From Weissella tructae (lineage in GTDB: Bacteria > Bacillota > Bacilli > Lactobacillales > Lactobacillaceae), in NCBI RefSeq assembly GCF_000732905.1, contig NZ_CP007588.1, positions 248,001-312,000 on the forward strand: a stretch of DNA of 64,000 nt, in the 5' to 3' direction. Under the pieces are notes generated by a model. The model saw nothing but the letters and a program-made list of their open reading frames with translations, was not told the DNA's origin and did no database searches. The translations under genes and the position numbers were made by a program. Numbering within the stretch: position 1 is the first letter of the stretch; each line of letters opens with the position of its first letter. Below are positions 11,583 through 26,697 of this stretch, piece after piece.

Positions 11583-11842
11583 AAATCGGAAACCTACACA
11601 TTCGCATTGAAACGATATTTAGTTTTGAGTGGTTTACACTCAAATAGCAACGTAAGTTGTGAGACTTAGTTCTTTGAAAACTGAATAATATTGTAAATTT
11701 TAAATTCATTTCAAATTAATTATTTAATTAAATTGAGCCGAAAAAAATACACCGCGTAATTTTTTGAGTTTTTTAAATTAGTTTAAATCGCATGTGGCCT
11801 TGAGCCACATACTCAAACTTGAATCATCAACGTAAGTTGATA

Positions 11843-14750
<2,908 letters not shown>

Positions 14751-14842
14751 TTGAACAAAACGTGGTGTTAAGGCTCAATTAAAGAGTGAAGTAAAATTTA
14801 CATATTATTCAGTTTTGAGAGACGTAAGTCTTGAAAATATCG

Positions 14843-14959
14843 TGTTGTGATGATGGCATTGAGGCCACACCTGTTCCCATACCGAACACAGAAGTTAAGC
14901 TCAATAGCGCCAAAAGTAGTTGGGGGATCGCCCCCTGCGAGGATAGGACGTCGCAATGC
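14843..14959 (+). rRNA. rrf: 5S ribosomal RNA, operon 1
   Basis: About 117 bases with the standard core CCGAACACAGAAGTTAAGC and GTAGTTGGGGGATCGCCCCC. Differs from the copy of operon 2 by GACGTCGC instead of GACATCGC near the 3' end. Ends placed by homology. Confidence 0.95.
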
Positions 14960-14968
14960 AAACGAGAA

Positions 14969-17093
<2,125 letters not shown>

Positions 17094-17095
17094 TC

Positions 17096-17127
17096 AATCA
17101 GGCCGCCATTTCGATGGGGGCCTGATT
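17096..17127 (+). terminator. Hairpin after metG, weak terminator
   Basis: AATCAGGCC and GGCCTGATT form a nine-base-pair stem, but only TTCATTATT follows instead of a clean T run. The antiporter gene starts 21 bases later, so partial read-through is likely. Confidence 0.5.
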
Positions 17128-17147
17128 TCATTATTGGGAGAAAAAAT

Positions 17148-19292
17148 ATGACTTTATTTGGGGCAATTGCCTTGGTGTTGATGGCGATTATTGGTGCCAA
17201 CTTACTAGCACAAATGTATCCAACCATTCCACAAGCATTTTGGCAAATTATCATGGGGATTTTAATTGCGTTTATCCCAGGTGTGGGTGCGCAATTAATT
17301 ATTAATCCTGAATGGTTTATGTTACTGATTATTGCACCATTATTGTTTTATGAAGGACAACAAACGCCATTGAGTGTGTTGTCTAAAAATTTTGGCGCAA
17401 TTATTAAATTAGCGGTGATTTTGGCCATTGTAACGGTTATCATTGTGGCTATTTCCGCTGAACAAATTCTCTTGTGGCCAATTCCGTTGGCAGTAGCATT
17501 AGCCGCTATTGTGACGCCAACAGACGCGACTGCATTGGATTCCGTAACTGCAGGAGTGGAAATGCCGTCAGGTCTGCAAAAGGCGATGACTTTAGAATCT
17601 CTTTTCAATGACGCTGTTGGTTTGGTTGTATTGGAATTAGCGTTGCTATGGTTAGCAACAGGACGCTTCTCATTTTGGGAAGCATCTACGGTCTTTATGA
17701 TTGCTGCGATTGGTGGATTAATCGTAGGGGTCTTGTTAGGGATTGCATTGGTGTACATTCGTCAACATTTGATGCGTTATCAATTGAATGATATGACGGC
17801 GCAACTGTTGTTGCAGATTTTGAGCCCAATGTTTATCTACATGATTGCTGATAGCCTACATGTTTCAGCGATTATCGCAGTGGTTATTGCTGGAGTTGTG
17901 CATAACGAAGAACGCGAAAAACTACAATTTATGTCTACTCGCTTCAGTAATCTCTCTAACCAAGTGTGGAATGTGATTGCACAAGTGTTAAATGGTGTGG
18001 TCTTTGTTTTGCTTGGATCAGGATTGGTTCGTATCTTAGTAGATAATGAAAATACACCATGGCAAACACTTGTTTGGCTAACATGGGTCAGTGTGATTAT
18101 TTATGTTGTGATGTTGGTTGTTCGTTATATTGCGCGTAGTCGTAGTAATCGTAAGCACATTGCAGAAGCATTTGAGACAGAAGAAAAGTATCACCAACGA
18201 GATGCGTTGATTTTCTCTGTTGGTGGAGTTCACGGAGCCATGACCATGGCCATGGCCTTATCCGTGCCATTCGTTTTGGACAATGGTAATGTTGTGCCAT
18301 TCCGTGATGAAATCTTGTATATCGCTATTATTGTTATTATTTTGAGTCTAGTTGTGCCACTGATTGTCTTGCCTCGTATTTTGCCGAAGGTAACGCCAGA
18401 GTATTCTTCTGAAGAATTCCAAGAAGCACACTTACGAATGATTCAAGCGGGAATGAACTATGTTGAAAGCCAAGATGTACCGCAATCAACACAAGCGGTT
18501 ATTTATGATCATTTGAAGCGTCAAGTTGGGTATGAACAACCATTTGAAAAAGATGTTTGGGCACAAGCAAACCAAATTTTGGCAGATGCTAATATTGCGA
18601 CAATTCAAGAAGCCATGGCAGACAATCAAATTTCATCAGATGCCTTGTTGTTGTACCAACGTATGATGGCGCAAGAACAACGCAAGTTGGGAATGTCACG
18701 TTTCCATATTATTGGACACAAAATTATGGCACGTCTTGATCGCTTAGCGACTTACTTACTAAGTGAAGAAAAGCGTGAAGAAAAACAAAAAGCACGTGTT
18801 GAACATTTCTTGCAATATGAAGAAGACCGTATTGCTTTGTTGCCTCCTGAGAAGCAACCTGAACTGAAAGCTTTGTTGGATCACCAACGAGAATTTATGA
18901 AGGATGCATCTGCTAACGACTGGAAGCAACATCTAACAACATTCAAGGATTACGAGCATGAGCGTTGGAATCATGCAGCGCTTGAATTAGATACTTTGTT
19001 GTCTCCACCTGTGGATGTTGAAATTGCGGAATTGGAACAAAATCCAGAAAACACGCAATTAATTTTGGCTATGCGTAAAATTATGCAACGTCGTCAACAC
19101 AATGTGGAAGCAGCGGTGCAATCTGATACAGAAGTACATGGTGTTTTGTTTGCAGCATTGCAAGCTGAATTAACACAGGTACAAGACAGCTTAGCAAATC
19201 ATGAAATTTCACATAGTTTGGCCACAACACTATGTAGTGAAATTACGGCTGCACAAGCCTTAATCATGGAAACAGAATCTACTTCATATTAG
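17148..19292 (+). CDS. Na+/H+ antiporter, CPA1 (NhaP-type) family
   Basis: Probably exchanges Na+ (or K+) for protons across the cell membrane, for pH and salt homeostasis. The N-terminal 410 or so residues carry about twelve membrane spans with the CPA1 motifs TPTDATALDSV and ESLFNDAVGLVVLEL, and a later GGVHGAMTMAMALS segment. The remaining 300 residues are a soluble, charged, helix-rich domain typical of the long (about 700-residue) Gram-positive members. It stands between metG and tatD, with AGAAAAAATATG start context lacking a strong ribosome site. The ion preference cannot be told from sequence. Confidence 0.88.
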   Translation: MTLFGAIALVLMAIIGANLLAQMYPTIPQAFWQIIMGILIAFIPGVGAQLIINPEWFMLLIIAPLLFYEGQQTPLSVLSKNFGAIIKLAVILAIVTVIIVAISAEQILLWPIPLAVALAAIVTPTDATALDSVTAGVEMPSGLQKAMTLESLFNDAVGLVVLELALLWLATGRFSFWEASTVFMIAAIGGLIVGVLLGIALVYIRQHLMRYQLNDMTAQLLLQILSPMFIYMIADSLHVSAIIAVVIAGVVHNEEREKLQFMSTRFSNLSNQVWNVIAQVLNGVVFVLLGSGLVRILVDNENTPWQTLVWLTWVSVIIYVVMLVVRYIARSRSNRKHIAEAFETEEKYHQRDALIFSVGGVHGAMTMAMALSVPFVLDNGNVVPFRDEILYIAIIVIILSLVVPLIVLPRILPKVTPEYSSEEFQEAHLRMIQAGMNYVESQDVPQSTQAVIYDHLKRQVGYEQPFEKDVWAQANQILADANIATIQEAMADNQISSDALLLYQRMMAQEQRKLGMSRFHIIGHKIMARLDRLATYLLSEEKREEKQKARVEHFLQYEEDRIALLPPEKQPELKALLDHQREFMKDASANDWKQHLTTFKDYEHERWNHAALELDTLLSPPVDVEIAELEQNPENTQLILAMRKIMQRRQHNVEAAVQSDTEVHGVLFAALQAELTQVQDSLANHEISHSLATTLCSEITAAQALIMETESTSY

Positions 19293-19368
19293 GTAGGCTA
19301 TTGTATCGTTGTAAATTTTGCTATTATATAAATAAGCAAAACATGTACAAAGAAAATCGAGGTAAATA

Positions 19369-20172
19369 ATGGCAACTTATGACCCAACGAACCGTCCCGC
19401 AGATGCCTACGATACGCACACACATTTGAATGAAGATGTCTTCTGGGATGATGTAGCGACGTATTGGGATCGTGCACGAGAATTCCGTGTTGTAGAAATG
19501 AATAACATTGGGTATGACCGTGAAGGAAACGAACGTGCAATTGAAATGGCACATAAATTCGAAGGTATGCATGCTATTATTGGTTGGCAACCAGGCGATG
19601 TAGCTGGATTTACTGACGAAGAATTTGACATTCTAAAAGTTCAAGCACAAGATGAGGTTGTCGTTGGTCTTGGTGAAATGGGACTAGATTACTACTGGGA
19701 ATCTAACCCATCACCAGAAGTCCAAAAAGCGGCGTTCTCACGTCAATTAGCCTTAGCCAAGGAATTGAACTTACCTGTCACAATCCACGCTCGTGATGCC
19801 TCTGATGGCGTATATGAGCTATTGAAGTCACACAATGTCAGTGACTTTGGTGGTGTGATGCATTCCTTTACCGGAGATGCTGAAGAAGCTAAGCGTTTCT
19901 TAGATTTGGGTATGTATATTTCATTCTCTGGAATGGTGACATTTAAAAATGCCAAGGAGATTAAAGAAGCGCTACAAGTCGTTCCTTTAGATCGTCTATT
20001 GGTTGAAACGGATGCTCCGTTCTTAGCGCCAACACCAATGCGTGGAAAGCAAAATGAACCTATGTTTGTTCGTCATACAATTGAGAGTGTGGCAGAACAA
20101 CTTGGCATGACTTATAACGAGTTAGCTGAGATTACAAAAAATAATGCGCATCGTTTATGGTTGGATAAGTAA
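19369..20172 (+). CDS. TatD-family metal-dependent DNase
   Basis: A 267-residue TIM-barrel hydrolase of the TatD/YabD group, thought to be a 3'-5' exonuclease acting in DNA repair or turnover. Metal ligands H17 and H19 (DTHTH), then GLGEMGLDYY, HARDA, HSFTGD and the C-terminal ETDAPFLAPTPMRGK signature are all visible. The stop overlaps the start of rnmV by one base (TAATG), and rsmA follows, which is the conserved tatD-rnmV-rsmA order of Firmicutes. A possible promoter (TTGTAT, 17 bases, TTATAT) lies at 19301-19329. Confidence 0.92.
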   Translation: MATYDPTNRPADAYDTHTHLNEDVFWDDVATYWDRAREFRVVEMNNIGYDREGNERAIEMAHKFEGMHAIIGWQPGDVAGFTDEEFDILKVQAQDEVVVGLGEMGLDYYWESNPSPEVQKAAFSRQLALAKELNLPVTIHARDASDGVYELLKSHNVSDFGGVMHSFTGDAEEAKRFLDLGMYISFSGMVTFKNAKEIKEALQVVPLDRLLVETDAPFLAPTPMRGKQNEPMFVRHTIESVAEQLGMTYNELAEITKNNAHRLWLDK

Positions 20173-20726
20173 TGATTAAAGAAGTTATCGTTGTTGAAGG
20201 AAAGGCAGATACACAAGCGATTCGTCGTGTTGTAGATGCTGAAACGATTGAAACAAATGGTTCGGCGTTGTCAGAAGAAACACAACGTTTAATCAAACAG
20301 GCGGCCCAAACACGAGGCATTATTGTGTTTACAGATCCTGATTTCAATGGAGAAAGATTACGTAAAATCATTACCAATATCGTGCCAGATGCGAAGCATG
20401 CTTTTCTAACCAAAGATGAAGCTGGTCGTCAGATTAAGCATCATAGTTTAGGGATTGAATATGCTACTGATGATACATTGATACACGCGTTGTCTGAGCT
20501 ATCAACGGTGGCTGCAGAAACGTATCAATCTGACATTACTAAAGCTGATTTGATGCGATTAGGATTGTTAGCTGGTCCTGCGGCAGCGCAGAATAGACAA
20601 GCAATCGCGGAAGCTTTAAATCTAGGCTATGTAAATGGTAAGCAATTACTAAAACGATTAGAAATGTTTGGCATTACCTATGCCGAACTAGAACAAACAC
20701 TCACAGAAATAAGAAAGGAATCTTAA
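20172..20726 (+). CDS. rnmV: Ribonuclease M5
   Basis: Trims the 5S rRNA precursor to its mature ends. The 184-residue protein begins with a Toprim domain: VVEGKADTQAIRRVV with the catalytic glutamate E9, and the acidic pair in FTDPDFNGERLR. The C-terminal half is the RNA-binding DUF4093-like part. It overlaps tatD by one base and ends 3 bases before the rsmA start, so the three are translated from one message. Its substrate genes, two 5S copies, are both in this window. Confidence 0.94.
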   Translation: MIKEVIVVEGKADTQAIRRVVDAETIETNGSALSEETQRLIKQAAQTRGIIVFTDPDFNGERLRKIITNIVPDAKHAFLTKDEAGRQIKHHSLGIEYATDDTLIHALSELSTVAAETYQSDITKADLMRLGLLAGPAAAQNRQAIAEALNLGYVNGKQLLKRLEMFGITYAELEQTLTEIRKES

Positions 20727-20729
20727 TTA

Positions 20730-21626
20730 ATGAACGAACGACCTGATATTGCAACACCAGTCCGCACGCAAGCGATTATGAATGAATTTGGTATCAACAC
20801 TAAAAAGTCACTTGGACAAAACTTTTTGACTGATATCAACATTTTGACAAATATTGTTGCTGCTGGTGATGTAACAGAGAACGACAATGTTATTGAAATT
20901 GGACCTGGAATTGGAGCCTTGACTGAACAATTGGCTCGTAATGCAAAGCAAGTATTGGCTTTTGAAATCGATGACCGCTTGATTCCGGTATTGGCACACA
21001 CATTGGCACCATACGATAATGTCACTGTTGTCCACGAAGATATTTTGCAAGTTAACTTGGCAAAAGAAATTCAAGAACGTTTCGATGACCCAAGTGCGCC
21101 ATTGAAGTTGGTAGCGAACTTGCCATACTACATCACGACACCAATCTTAATGCAAGTTCTACAATCTGGTGTTCAATTCGATAGCATTGTTGTTATGATG
21201 CAAAAAGAAGTTGCTGACCGTATTTCAGCGGCACCAGGAACAAAGGATTACGGTGCGCTAACACTAGCTATTGAATACCGTATGAATGCTAAGTTGGCAT
21301 TTACAGTGTCACGTAAAGCATTTGTGCCAAATCCGAATGTGGATTCAGCGATTATTGCGTTGACACCACGCGAACCATTGGCTGTTTTGCCCAAGGATGA
21401 GACAAAAATGTTCTCACTATTTAAGATTGGATTTGCAATGCGTCGTAAGACATTGTGGAACAATTTGATTACGGCCTTCGGTAAGGATGATGAAACAAAA
21501 GCAAAGTTAACAAATGCGCTTGCTAAGGCGGATTTGGATCCTAAGGTGCGTGCTGAAAAGCTGACACTTGAAGATTTTATTAATTTGCACAATGCTTTAT
21601 TTGACGAAGGCGTTTATAGCGCTTAA
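20730..21626 (+). CDS. rsmA: 16S rRNA dimethyladenosine transferase
   Basis: Dimethylates the two adjacent adenines in the 3'-terminal hairpin of 16S rRNA, a late step of small-subunit assembly. 298 residues with the SAM-binding motif [15 protein letters not shown] and the adenine-methylase motif [11 protein letters not shown]. The start follows AGAAAGGA at good spacing. It is third in tatD-rnmV-rsmA. In most Firmicutes veg comes next in the same direction; here a CNNM gene follows and veg is inverted. Confidence 0.96.
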   Translation: MNERPDIATPVRTQAIMNEFGINTKKSLGQNFLTDINILTNIVAAGDVTENDNVIEIGPGIGALTEQLARNAKQVLAFEIDDRLIPVLAHTLAPYDNVTVVHEDILQVNLAKEIQERFDDPSAPLKLVANLPYYITTPILMQVLQSGVQFDSIVVMMQKEVADRISAAPGTKDYGALTLAIEYRMNAKLAFTVSRKAFVPNPNVDSAIIALTPREPLAVLPKDETKMFSLFKIGFAMRRKTLWNNLITAFGKDDETKAKLTNALAKADLDPKVRAEKLTLEDFINLHNALFDEGVYSA

Positions 21627-21673
21627 TATAGAAACATAACAATAAAAATATAATTTTTGAAAGAAGGTATCTC

Positions 21674-23038
21674 ATGGATTCTGGTCCGTCTATAATCTTA
21701 AACTTAGTCGTTATTACTGTCATTTTGCTGTTGGCAATTCTGTTTACTCTAACAGAATATGCTCTTGTTAAGGTTCGTCCTAGTGCTTTGCGCGTTATGC
21801 AAGAGGAGTCAGACAAGCCTCTGCCTAAGGTCGAAAAAGCCATCTACATGGTGGACCATTTAACAGAATATCTTTCAACAGCTCAAGTCGGAATTACACT
21901 AACTTCTTTGATTTTAGGTTGGTTGGGGGAAAGTTTTATTGCTGGATTGATTTTATCAGCTGACATTTTGCCACCACACATTGCAAAGTCAGTTTCATCA
22001 ATTGCCGCTATTTTGCTTTTCACATTTATTCACGCCGTCTTTACTGACTTGGTGCCTAAGAACATTGCGATTGACAAGCCAGTTCCTGTCTTGTTGGCGA
22101 TTGTGCGCCCTGTGATTTTCTTCCATATCTTGCTTTACCCAATGATTTGGTTGTTTGATCGTACAGCTGCGGTTGTAACACGTATGCTAGGGTACAGTCC
22201 TCATCCTGATGAAGACATCTACTCAGAAACAGAAATTTTGTCACTTTCTTCAGACTCTGTGAAGGCTGGAGAAATTGATCAAGAAGATCTACAATTCATG
22301 AAGCGTGCCTTTGAAATGAACGATAAGGTCGCTGAAGATATCATGATTGACCGTACACAATTGATTGTTGTCGATGTGACGGATTCAATTAAGGATGGAT
22401 TGAACACATACCTTGAAGAAAAGTTTTCACGTATGCCAGTTGTGGCAAACAACGATAAAGACAAGATTCTAGGTTATGTTTACTCATACGATATCGTGCG
22501 CCAAGGTCGTATCAATGATAACGCCTCAATTCGTACAATCTTACGTAACTTGCCAAACGTCTCAGAAAATCAACCGATTACTGACGTGTTGCATGAAATG
22601 ATTGAACACCGTGTCCCAATGGTTGTTGTTAAGGACGAATATGGTGGAACATCAGGAATCGTAACCGATAAGGACATTTACGAAGAATTGTTTGGAACAG
22701 TTCGTGATGAAATTGATGATGTTGCCGATGATTTGATTGAAAAGATTGCATCTGATGATGCAGGTCAAATGCATTATAAGGTTTCAGGAAAGATGACGTT
22801 GTATGACTTTGAACGTTTCTTCCAAGAAACAATTCGATCATTTGAAGAATCAGAAATGGTAACGTTGACAGGATACATTCTAGAAATGGATCCTGAACCA
22901 GTTGTGGGTAAGGCTATTCGCGTAGCGAACTTTGACATTACACCACTAGACTTTAAGGATGCGTACATTAATGAATTTGAAGTGGTACAATTACCACTAG
23001 ATACTATTAATAGTGACGAAGTGCTTGATGTCGAATAA
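21674..23038 (+). CDS. CNNM/CBS-domain membrane protein (HlyC/CorC family)
   Basis: Probable Mg2+ (divalent cation) efflux or regulation protein. 454 residues: an N-terminal DUF21 domain with about four membrane segments (to about residue 190; note the LTEYLSTAQVGITLTSLILGW motif), a pair of CBS nucleotide-binding modules (about 200-335, e.g. RMPVVANNDKDKILGYVY and GTSGIVTDKDIYEELFG), and a C-terminal CorC/HlyC domain. Often called haemolysin homologue, but a transport role is better supported for the family. Ribosome site GAAGG before the ATG. A strong terminator follows immediately. Confidence 0.9.
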   Translation: MDSGPSIILNLVVITVILLLAILFTLTEYALVKVRPSALRVMQEESDKPLPKVEKAIYMVDHLTEYLSTAQVGITLTSLILGWLGESFIAGLILSADILPPHIAKSVSSIAAILLFTFIHAVFTDLVPKNIAIDKPVPVLLAIVRPVIFFHILLYPMIWLFDRTAAVVTRMLGYSPHPDEDIYSETEILSLSSDSVKAGEIDQEDLQFMKRAFEMNDKVAEDIMIDRTQLIVVDVTDSIKDGLNTYLEEKFSRMPVVANNDKDKILGYVYSYDIVRQGRINDNASIRTILRNLPNVSENQPITDVLHEMIEHRVPMVVVKDEYGGTSGIVTDKDIYEELFGTVRDEIDDVADDLIEKIASDDAGQMHYKVSGKMTLYDFERFFQETIRSFEESEMVTLTGYILEMDPEPVVGKAIRVANFDITPLDFKDAYINEFEVVQLPLDTINSDEVLDVE

Positions 23039-23040
23039 TC

Positions 23041-23075
23041 AAAAAGACCTACTAAATATTTAGTAGGTCTTTTTT
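23041..23075 (+). terminator. Intrinsic terminator after the CNNM gene
   Basis: AAAGACCTACTAAA pairs with TTTAGTAGGTCTTT and a T run follows. Confidence 0.93.
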
Positions 23076-23102
23076 GTTTGTCATTATTGCTAAAATTAGG
23101 GT

Positions 23103-23134
23103 AAATAAAAACACCGCTAGCGAACTAGCGATGC
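23103..23134 (-). terminator. Intrinsic terminator of veg
   Basis: On the minus strand a stem around CATCGCTAG / CTAGCGGTG with a TTCG loop is followed by TTTTATTT. It lies 17 bases beyond the veg stop. Confidence 0.75.
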
Positions 23135-23150
23135 TTTTATCTAATCATTC

Positions 23151-23384
23151 TTATAGAAATGTGATTTCAATGTTTTCAGTTAGCACATCAGCATAGCTGA
23201 ATGATGCACGATCAAATTCATTTCCAGGTTGCTTTAAATCAAGAACGAATACTGCTGGGAAAGTTTCACGTACAATAGCATCGTGTTCGATGGTACGGTG
23301 GCGGCTTTCATGAGTAACTAATCGGACATCACCCCCAATATGATCATCCAATTGTTGCTTGATTTCGTTTAAAACTAAAGGCAT
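23151..23384 (-). CDS. veg: Veg-family protein
   Basis: A 77-residue protein of the small Veg family, linked in Bacillus subtilis to biofilm gene control and spore outgrowth; its molecular function is not firmly known. Family landmarks: LNEIKQQLDDHIGGDVRL, RRTIE-like HRTIEHDAIVRETFPAVFV and the strongly conserved FSYADVLTENIEITF end. The frame runs further upstream; the second of two nearby ATGs is chosen because AAAGGA is nine bases before it and it gives the family's MPxxLxxIK start. It has its own promoter and terminator on the minus strand, opposite to its neighbours. Confidence 0.9.
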   Translation of the reverse strand: MPLVLNEIKQQLDDHIGGDVRLVTHESRHRTIEHDAIVRETFPAVFVLDLKQPGNEFDRASFSYADVLTENIEITFL

Positions 23385-23474
23385 ACACATACTTCCTTTC
23401 GCGAGACACTCTCGCATTTCAGTTCCGAAGAGCTGACATATGAACATCGTTAAAAAACAATAAGCACTTGATTA

Positions 23475-23503
23475 AGTATACCAGAAAATCACTACAAATA
23501 CAA
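23475..23503 (-). promoter_or_regulatory. Promoter of veg
   Basis: On the minus strand TTGTAT, a 17-base spacer and TATACT. The 267-base gap between veg and the dCMP deaminase gene (23448-23714) holds this promoter, and otherwise only a TATAAT at 23645-23650 without a good -35 box. Confidence 0.72.
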
Positions 23504-23714
23504 TTTGTACAGCTATACCAACGATTGTGAAGGCATGAAAAACGCTGTGAAAGCTTTTGCAGAGCGTTTGATTGGCATGCAATATCGTGTATAGGCAAGA
23601 GGACAGCTCGGCTAATTTACACAGCGAAAAACTTAAAAATCCAGTATAATTTAAGCAGCACTGGGCGTTAAAAATGCTATCATTAGAATAATAAATTTTA
23701 AAGAGGTAAATAGG

Positions 23715-24203
23715 ATGAGTGAACGAATTGATTGGCCAACATATTTCATGCTACAAGCAGTTATGACGGCTTCCCGCGGAACTTGTCCCCGCTTACGAGT
23801 TGGTGCCGTTATTGTAAAAGACGGACGTGTCATTGGTAGTGGATTCAACGGTTCAGTTGTTGGGACACCACACTGTGATGAAGTTGGTGATTTGATGCGC
23901 GACGGACATTGTATTCGTGCCGTACACGCAGAACAAAATGCCTTAATGCAATTAGCTAAGATGGGAATTGCCGCTGAAGGTTCAGAAATTTACGTGACAG
24001 ATTTTCCATGTGTCTATTGCACAAAGTTGTTACTACAAGCTGGAATTACAAAGATTAATTACTTGCGTAGTTACCGCCCAGATGAATTTGTCATGGAGTT
24101 AATTGCACAAAAGAATGTTGATTTACAACAAGTTCTGGTGCACGAAAAAGATATTGAAAAGTTAGATCTAGCAAGCTATGTGATTAGCAATGAAGGAGAA
24201 TAG
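23715..24203 (+). CDS. dCMP deaminase (ComEB-like)
   Basis: Deaminates dCMP to dUMP. The 162-residue protein has the zinc site of the cytidine/deoxycytidylate deaminase fold: HAEQNAL (His and catalytic Glu) and [10 protein letters not shown] (two Cys), with an N-terminal [22 protein letters not shown]. The product is the substrate of ThyA, whose gene starts one base after this stop, so the pair forms a short dTMP-supply operon. In Bacillus the homologue lies in the comE locus, but no other competence gene is here. Confidence 0.93.
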   Translation: MSERIDWPTYFMLQAVMTASRGTCPRLRVGAVIVKDGRVIGSGFNGSVVGTPHCDEVGDLMRDGHCIRAVHAEQNALMQLAKMGIAAEGSEIYVTDFPCVYCTKLLLQAGITKINYLRSYRPDEFVMELIAQKNVDLQQVLVHEKDIEKLDLASYVISNEGE

Positions 24204-24204
24204 C

Positions 24205-25161
24205 ATGAGTCAAAGTGAACAAATGTATCTGGATACCATTCAAGATATTCTAGAAAATGGAAATGTTAAAGGAGATCGTACAGGAACAGGAACACGTTCT
24301 GTTTTTGGACGTCAAATGCGCTTTGATTTAGCTGACGGTTTTCCATTGCTAACGACTAAGCGTGTCCCATTTAAGTTGGTGACAAGTGAATTACTATGGT
24401 TCTTGGCAGGAGATACTAACATTAAGTTCTTGCTTGAAAACAATAACCATATCTGGGACGAATGGGCTTTTAAAAACTGGATTGAATCAGATGAATATAC
24501 TGGACCGGATATGACTGATTTTGGTCGTCGTGCATTGGTAGATGAAGAATTTGCTGCTGCATATGATGAACAACGTCAATTATTTATTGAGCGTGTTTTG
24601 ACAGACCAAGCATTTGCTGACAAATATGGTGAATTAGGTGAAGTTTACGGGGCACAATGGCGTCATTGGCGTAAAGTGCAAGGTGGATTCATTGACCAAA
24701 TTGCTGAAGTAATTGATATGATTAAGACGAATCCTGATTCACGTCGTTTGATTGTGTCTGCATGGAATCCTGAAGCGGTCCCAACACAAGCATTGCCACC
24801 ATGTCACTCATTATTCCAATTCTATGTTGCTGATGGAAAAGTTAGTCTACAATTGTACCAACGTTCAGCAGACATGTTCTTAGGTGTTCCATTTAATATT
24901 GCGTCATACTCATTGTTGTTGCACATGGTAGCAGCACAAACGGGTTATGAAGTGGGTGAATTTGTGCATACATTGGGAGATGCTCACGTCTACAGTAACC
25001 ACTTTGAGCAAGTTAAAGAACAACTAACACGTCCAATGATGGATTTGCCAAGTTTGTGGCTAAATCCAGAAGTGTCATCAATTTTTGATTACACAATGGA
25101 CGATATTAAGATTGAAAATTACCATCCAGGGAAAGCCATTAAGGCACCGGTAGCCGTTTAA
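24205..25161 (+). CDS. thyA: Thymidylate synthase
   Basis: Methylates dUMP to dTMP with methylenetetrahydrofolate. 318 residues, the long form with the extra small-domain insertion known from Lactobacillus casei. The catalytic cysteine is Cys200 in [12 protein letters not shown], preceded by the [12 protein letters not shown] phosphate-binding segment. The frame is open 15 bases further upstream, but GAAGGAGAA sits just before this ATG. It lies one base after the dCMP deaminase gene and 17 bases before the LCP gene. No dihydrofolate reductase gene follows. Confidence 0.97.
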   Translation: MSQSEQMYLDTIQDILENGNVKGDRTGTGTRSVFGRQMRFDLADGFPLLTTKRVPFKLVTSELLWFLAGDTNIKFLLENNNHIWDEWAFKNWIESDEYTGPDMTDFGRRALVDEEFAAAYDEQRQLFIERVLTDQAFADKYGELGEVYGAQWRHWRKVQGGFIDQIAEVIDMIKTNPDSRRLIVSAWNPEAVPTQALPPCHSLFQFYVADGKVSLQLYQRSADMFLGVPFNIASYSLLLHMVAAQTGYEVGEFVHTLGDAHVYSNHFEQVKEQLTRPMMDLPSLWLNPEVSSIFDYTMDDIKIENYHPGKAIKAPVAV

Positions 25162-25178
25162 TCGATTGGGGAAAGATC

Positions 25179-26321
25179 ATGCAAAATCATCCAGAACAGG
25201 ATAATCAACGTGTATCCAGAGTTGAACAACGTGGGCCACGAAATCATGTGAATGCATATAAAGGACGCCATATTTTATTTGGTATCGTTATTATCGCGGT
25301 CGTATTGATGTTCCTATTTGGTATCCGTGCGTATTTTAATGCGCAATCAGCAGTTAACAGGGCCTACGAGGCAACAGAAATGAAGAAAGATAGAGATGTA
25401 TCTTCTTTACTAAAGAAGGGCGAACCTTTTTCTGTGCTGTTACTGGGGACTGACACAGGTGAATTAGGGCGTAAATATAAAGGACGTACTGATTCTTTGA
25501 TGATTGCAACGGTTAACCCTAAAAAAGAGACAACGACAATTGTTTCTATCCCACGTGATACGATTATCGCGCCGGTCGGATACGAAGAATATTTTCCATT
25601 GAAAATGAATGCAGCGTATGAAGTTGGATCTGCTAAGACATCCATGGAAACGGTGCAATCATGGCTAAATGTACCTGTTGATGCGTATATTTTAGTGAAT
25701 ATGGGTGGATTAGAAAAAATTGTTGATGAATTAGGTGGTATTAAAGTCGCTTCTCCATTAACGTTTAAATATAATCCAGATACTGCTAAAGAAGACAAAG
25801 GTAATTTGTACTCGTTTACAAAGGGCGAAACGACTTTTCAACATGCGGGTAAAGACGATGTGATGAAGACGTACCATGAAATGGACGGAGCTGCTGCACT
25901 AGCCTTTTCACGGATGCGTTATCAAGATCCAACGGGTGACTATGGACGTCAACAACGTCAACGAATGGTGCTAGAGGAGATTGCTAAAACAGCGGTGACA
26001 AATCCAATCGCATTGACGAGTAAGTCAACGTTAGCTGTCATTGGTGACTCAACGAAGACGGACTTATCATTTGGGGATATTCAGCGTATTGCTGGAAATT
26101 ATGTAGGCGCAGCGAAAAACATTAAGACTGACAATTTCACTGGGCAAGAATACAATAATCTGCCTTCAGGGTCATCTGAATTTATTGGACCGATTGAAAA
26201 GCAACGTATTACTAATGTTCTTCGAGCACAACTAGAACTACCAGTTGAAGATAGTGGTCCGCTATATGGTGGAAACGTGACAGCTGATCAAATTAATGCT
26301 TACCAATTGCCATTACCTTAA
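25179..26321 (+). CDS. LytR-CpsA-Psr family cell-wall polymer transferase
   Basis: Probably attaches wall teichoic acid or capsule-like polymers from undecaprenyl carriers to peptidoglycan outside the cell. 380 residues: a basic cytoplasmic tail, one membrane span at about residues 30-50, then the LCP domain with SVLLLGTDTGELG, KGRTDSLMIATVNP, IVSIPRDT and the late SRMRYQDPTGDYGRQQRQR motif, which supply the Asp and Arg residues that bind the lipid pyrophosphate. It starts 17 bases after thyA and ends before a bidirectional terminator. Not a transcription regulator, despite the family name. Confidence 0.92.
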   Translation: MQNHPEQDNQRVSRVEQRGPRNHVNAYKGRHILFGIVIIAVVLMFLFGIRAYFNAQSAVNRAYEATEMKKDRDVSSLLKKGEPFSVLLLGTDTGELGRKYKGRTDSLMIATVNPKKETTTIVSIPRDTIIAPVGYEEYFPLKMNAAYEVGSAKTSMETVQSWLNVPVDAYILVNMGGLEKIVDELGGIKVASPLTFKYNPDTAKEDKGNLYSFTKGETTFQHAGKDDVMKTYHEMDGAAALAFSRMRYQDPTGDYGRQQRQRMVLEEIAKTAVTNPIALTSKSTLAVIGDSTKTDLSFGDIQRIAGNYVGAAKNIKTDNFTGQEYNNLPSGSSEFIGPIEKQRITNVLRAQLELPVEDSGPLYGGNVTADQINAYQLPLP

Positions 26322-26355
26322 ATGCAAGGCATATATGGTTAATACATGTATATAC

Positions 26356-26396
26356 AAAAAGATGACCGTACTGATTCCAGTACGGTCATCTTTTTT
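26356..26396. terminator. Bidirectional terminator between the LCP gene and pspC
   Basis: AAAAAGATGACCGTACTG and its full complement form an 18-bp stem with a four-base loop; A and T runs on both sides let it stop transcription from either direction. Confidence 0.95.
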
Positions 26397-26419
26397 AATT
26401 CGTGTATAGGATATACCGA

Positions 26420-26662
26420 TTAATCTTCGCGGTATTCACCTTCACGAATGTTATCATCTTCGGATTGGTAATATGATGGGCGTGTAGGTAAAATGATTGC
26501 CGCGATGATATAGAAGATCGTCAAAGGGACAAACCAAGATAATAGCAATAGAGCCACGAAAATTAATCGTGTAATATTGGGGTCGATCTTGAAGTAATCA
26601 GCGATACCTCCAAGGACACCGGCCAATACGCGGTCGTTTGATTTATATAATTTCTTGTTCAT
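26420..26662 (-). CDS. PspC-domain small membrane protein
   Basis: 80 residues with the PspC signature KLYKSNDRVLAGVLGGIADYFKIDP followed by two closely spaced hydrophobic segments and an acidic tail. Members bind or sense membrane stress in some bacteria; here there is no partner pspA nearby, so the role is unknown. AAGGAG precedes the ATG and a promoter lies 36 bases upstream on the same strand. Convergent with the LCP gene. Confidence 0.88.
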   Translation of the reverse strand: MNKKLYKSNDRVLAGVLGGIADYFKIDPNITRLIFVALLLLSWFVPLTIFYIIAAIILPTRPSYYQSEDDNIREGEYRED

Positions 26663-26697
26663 GAAGATACTCCTTATTATTTACTAGTGTATAAAGA

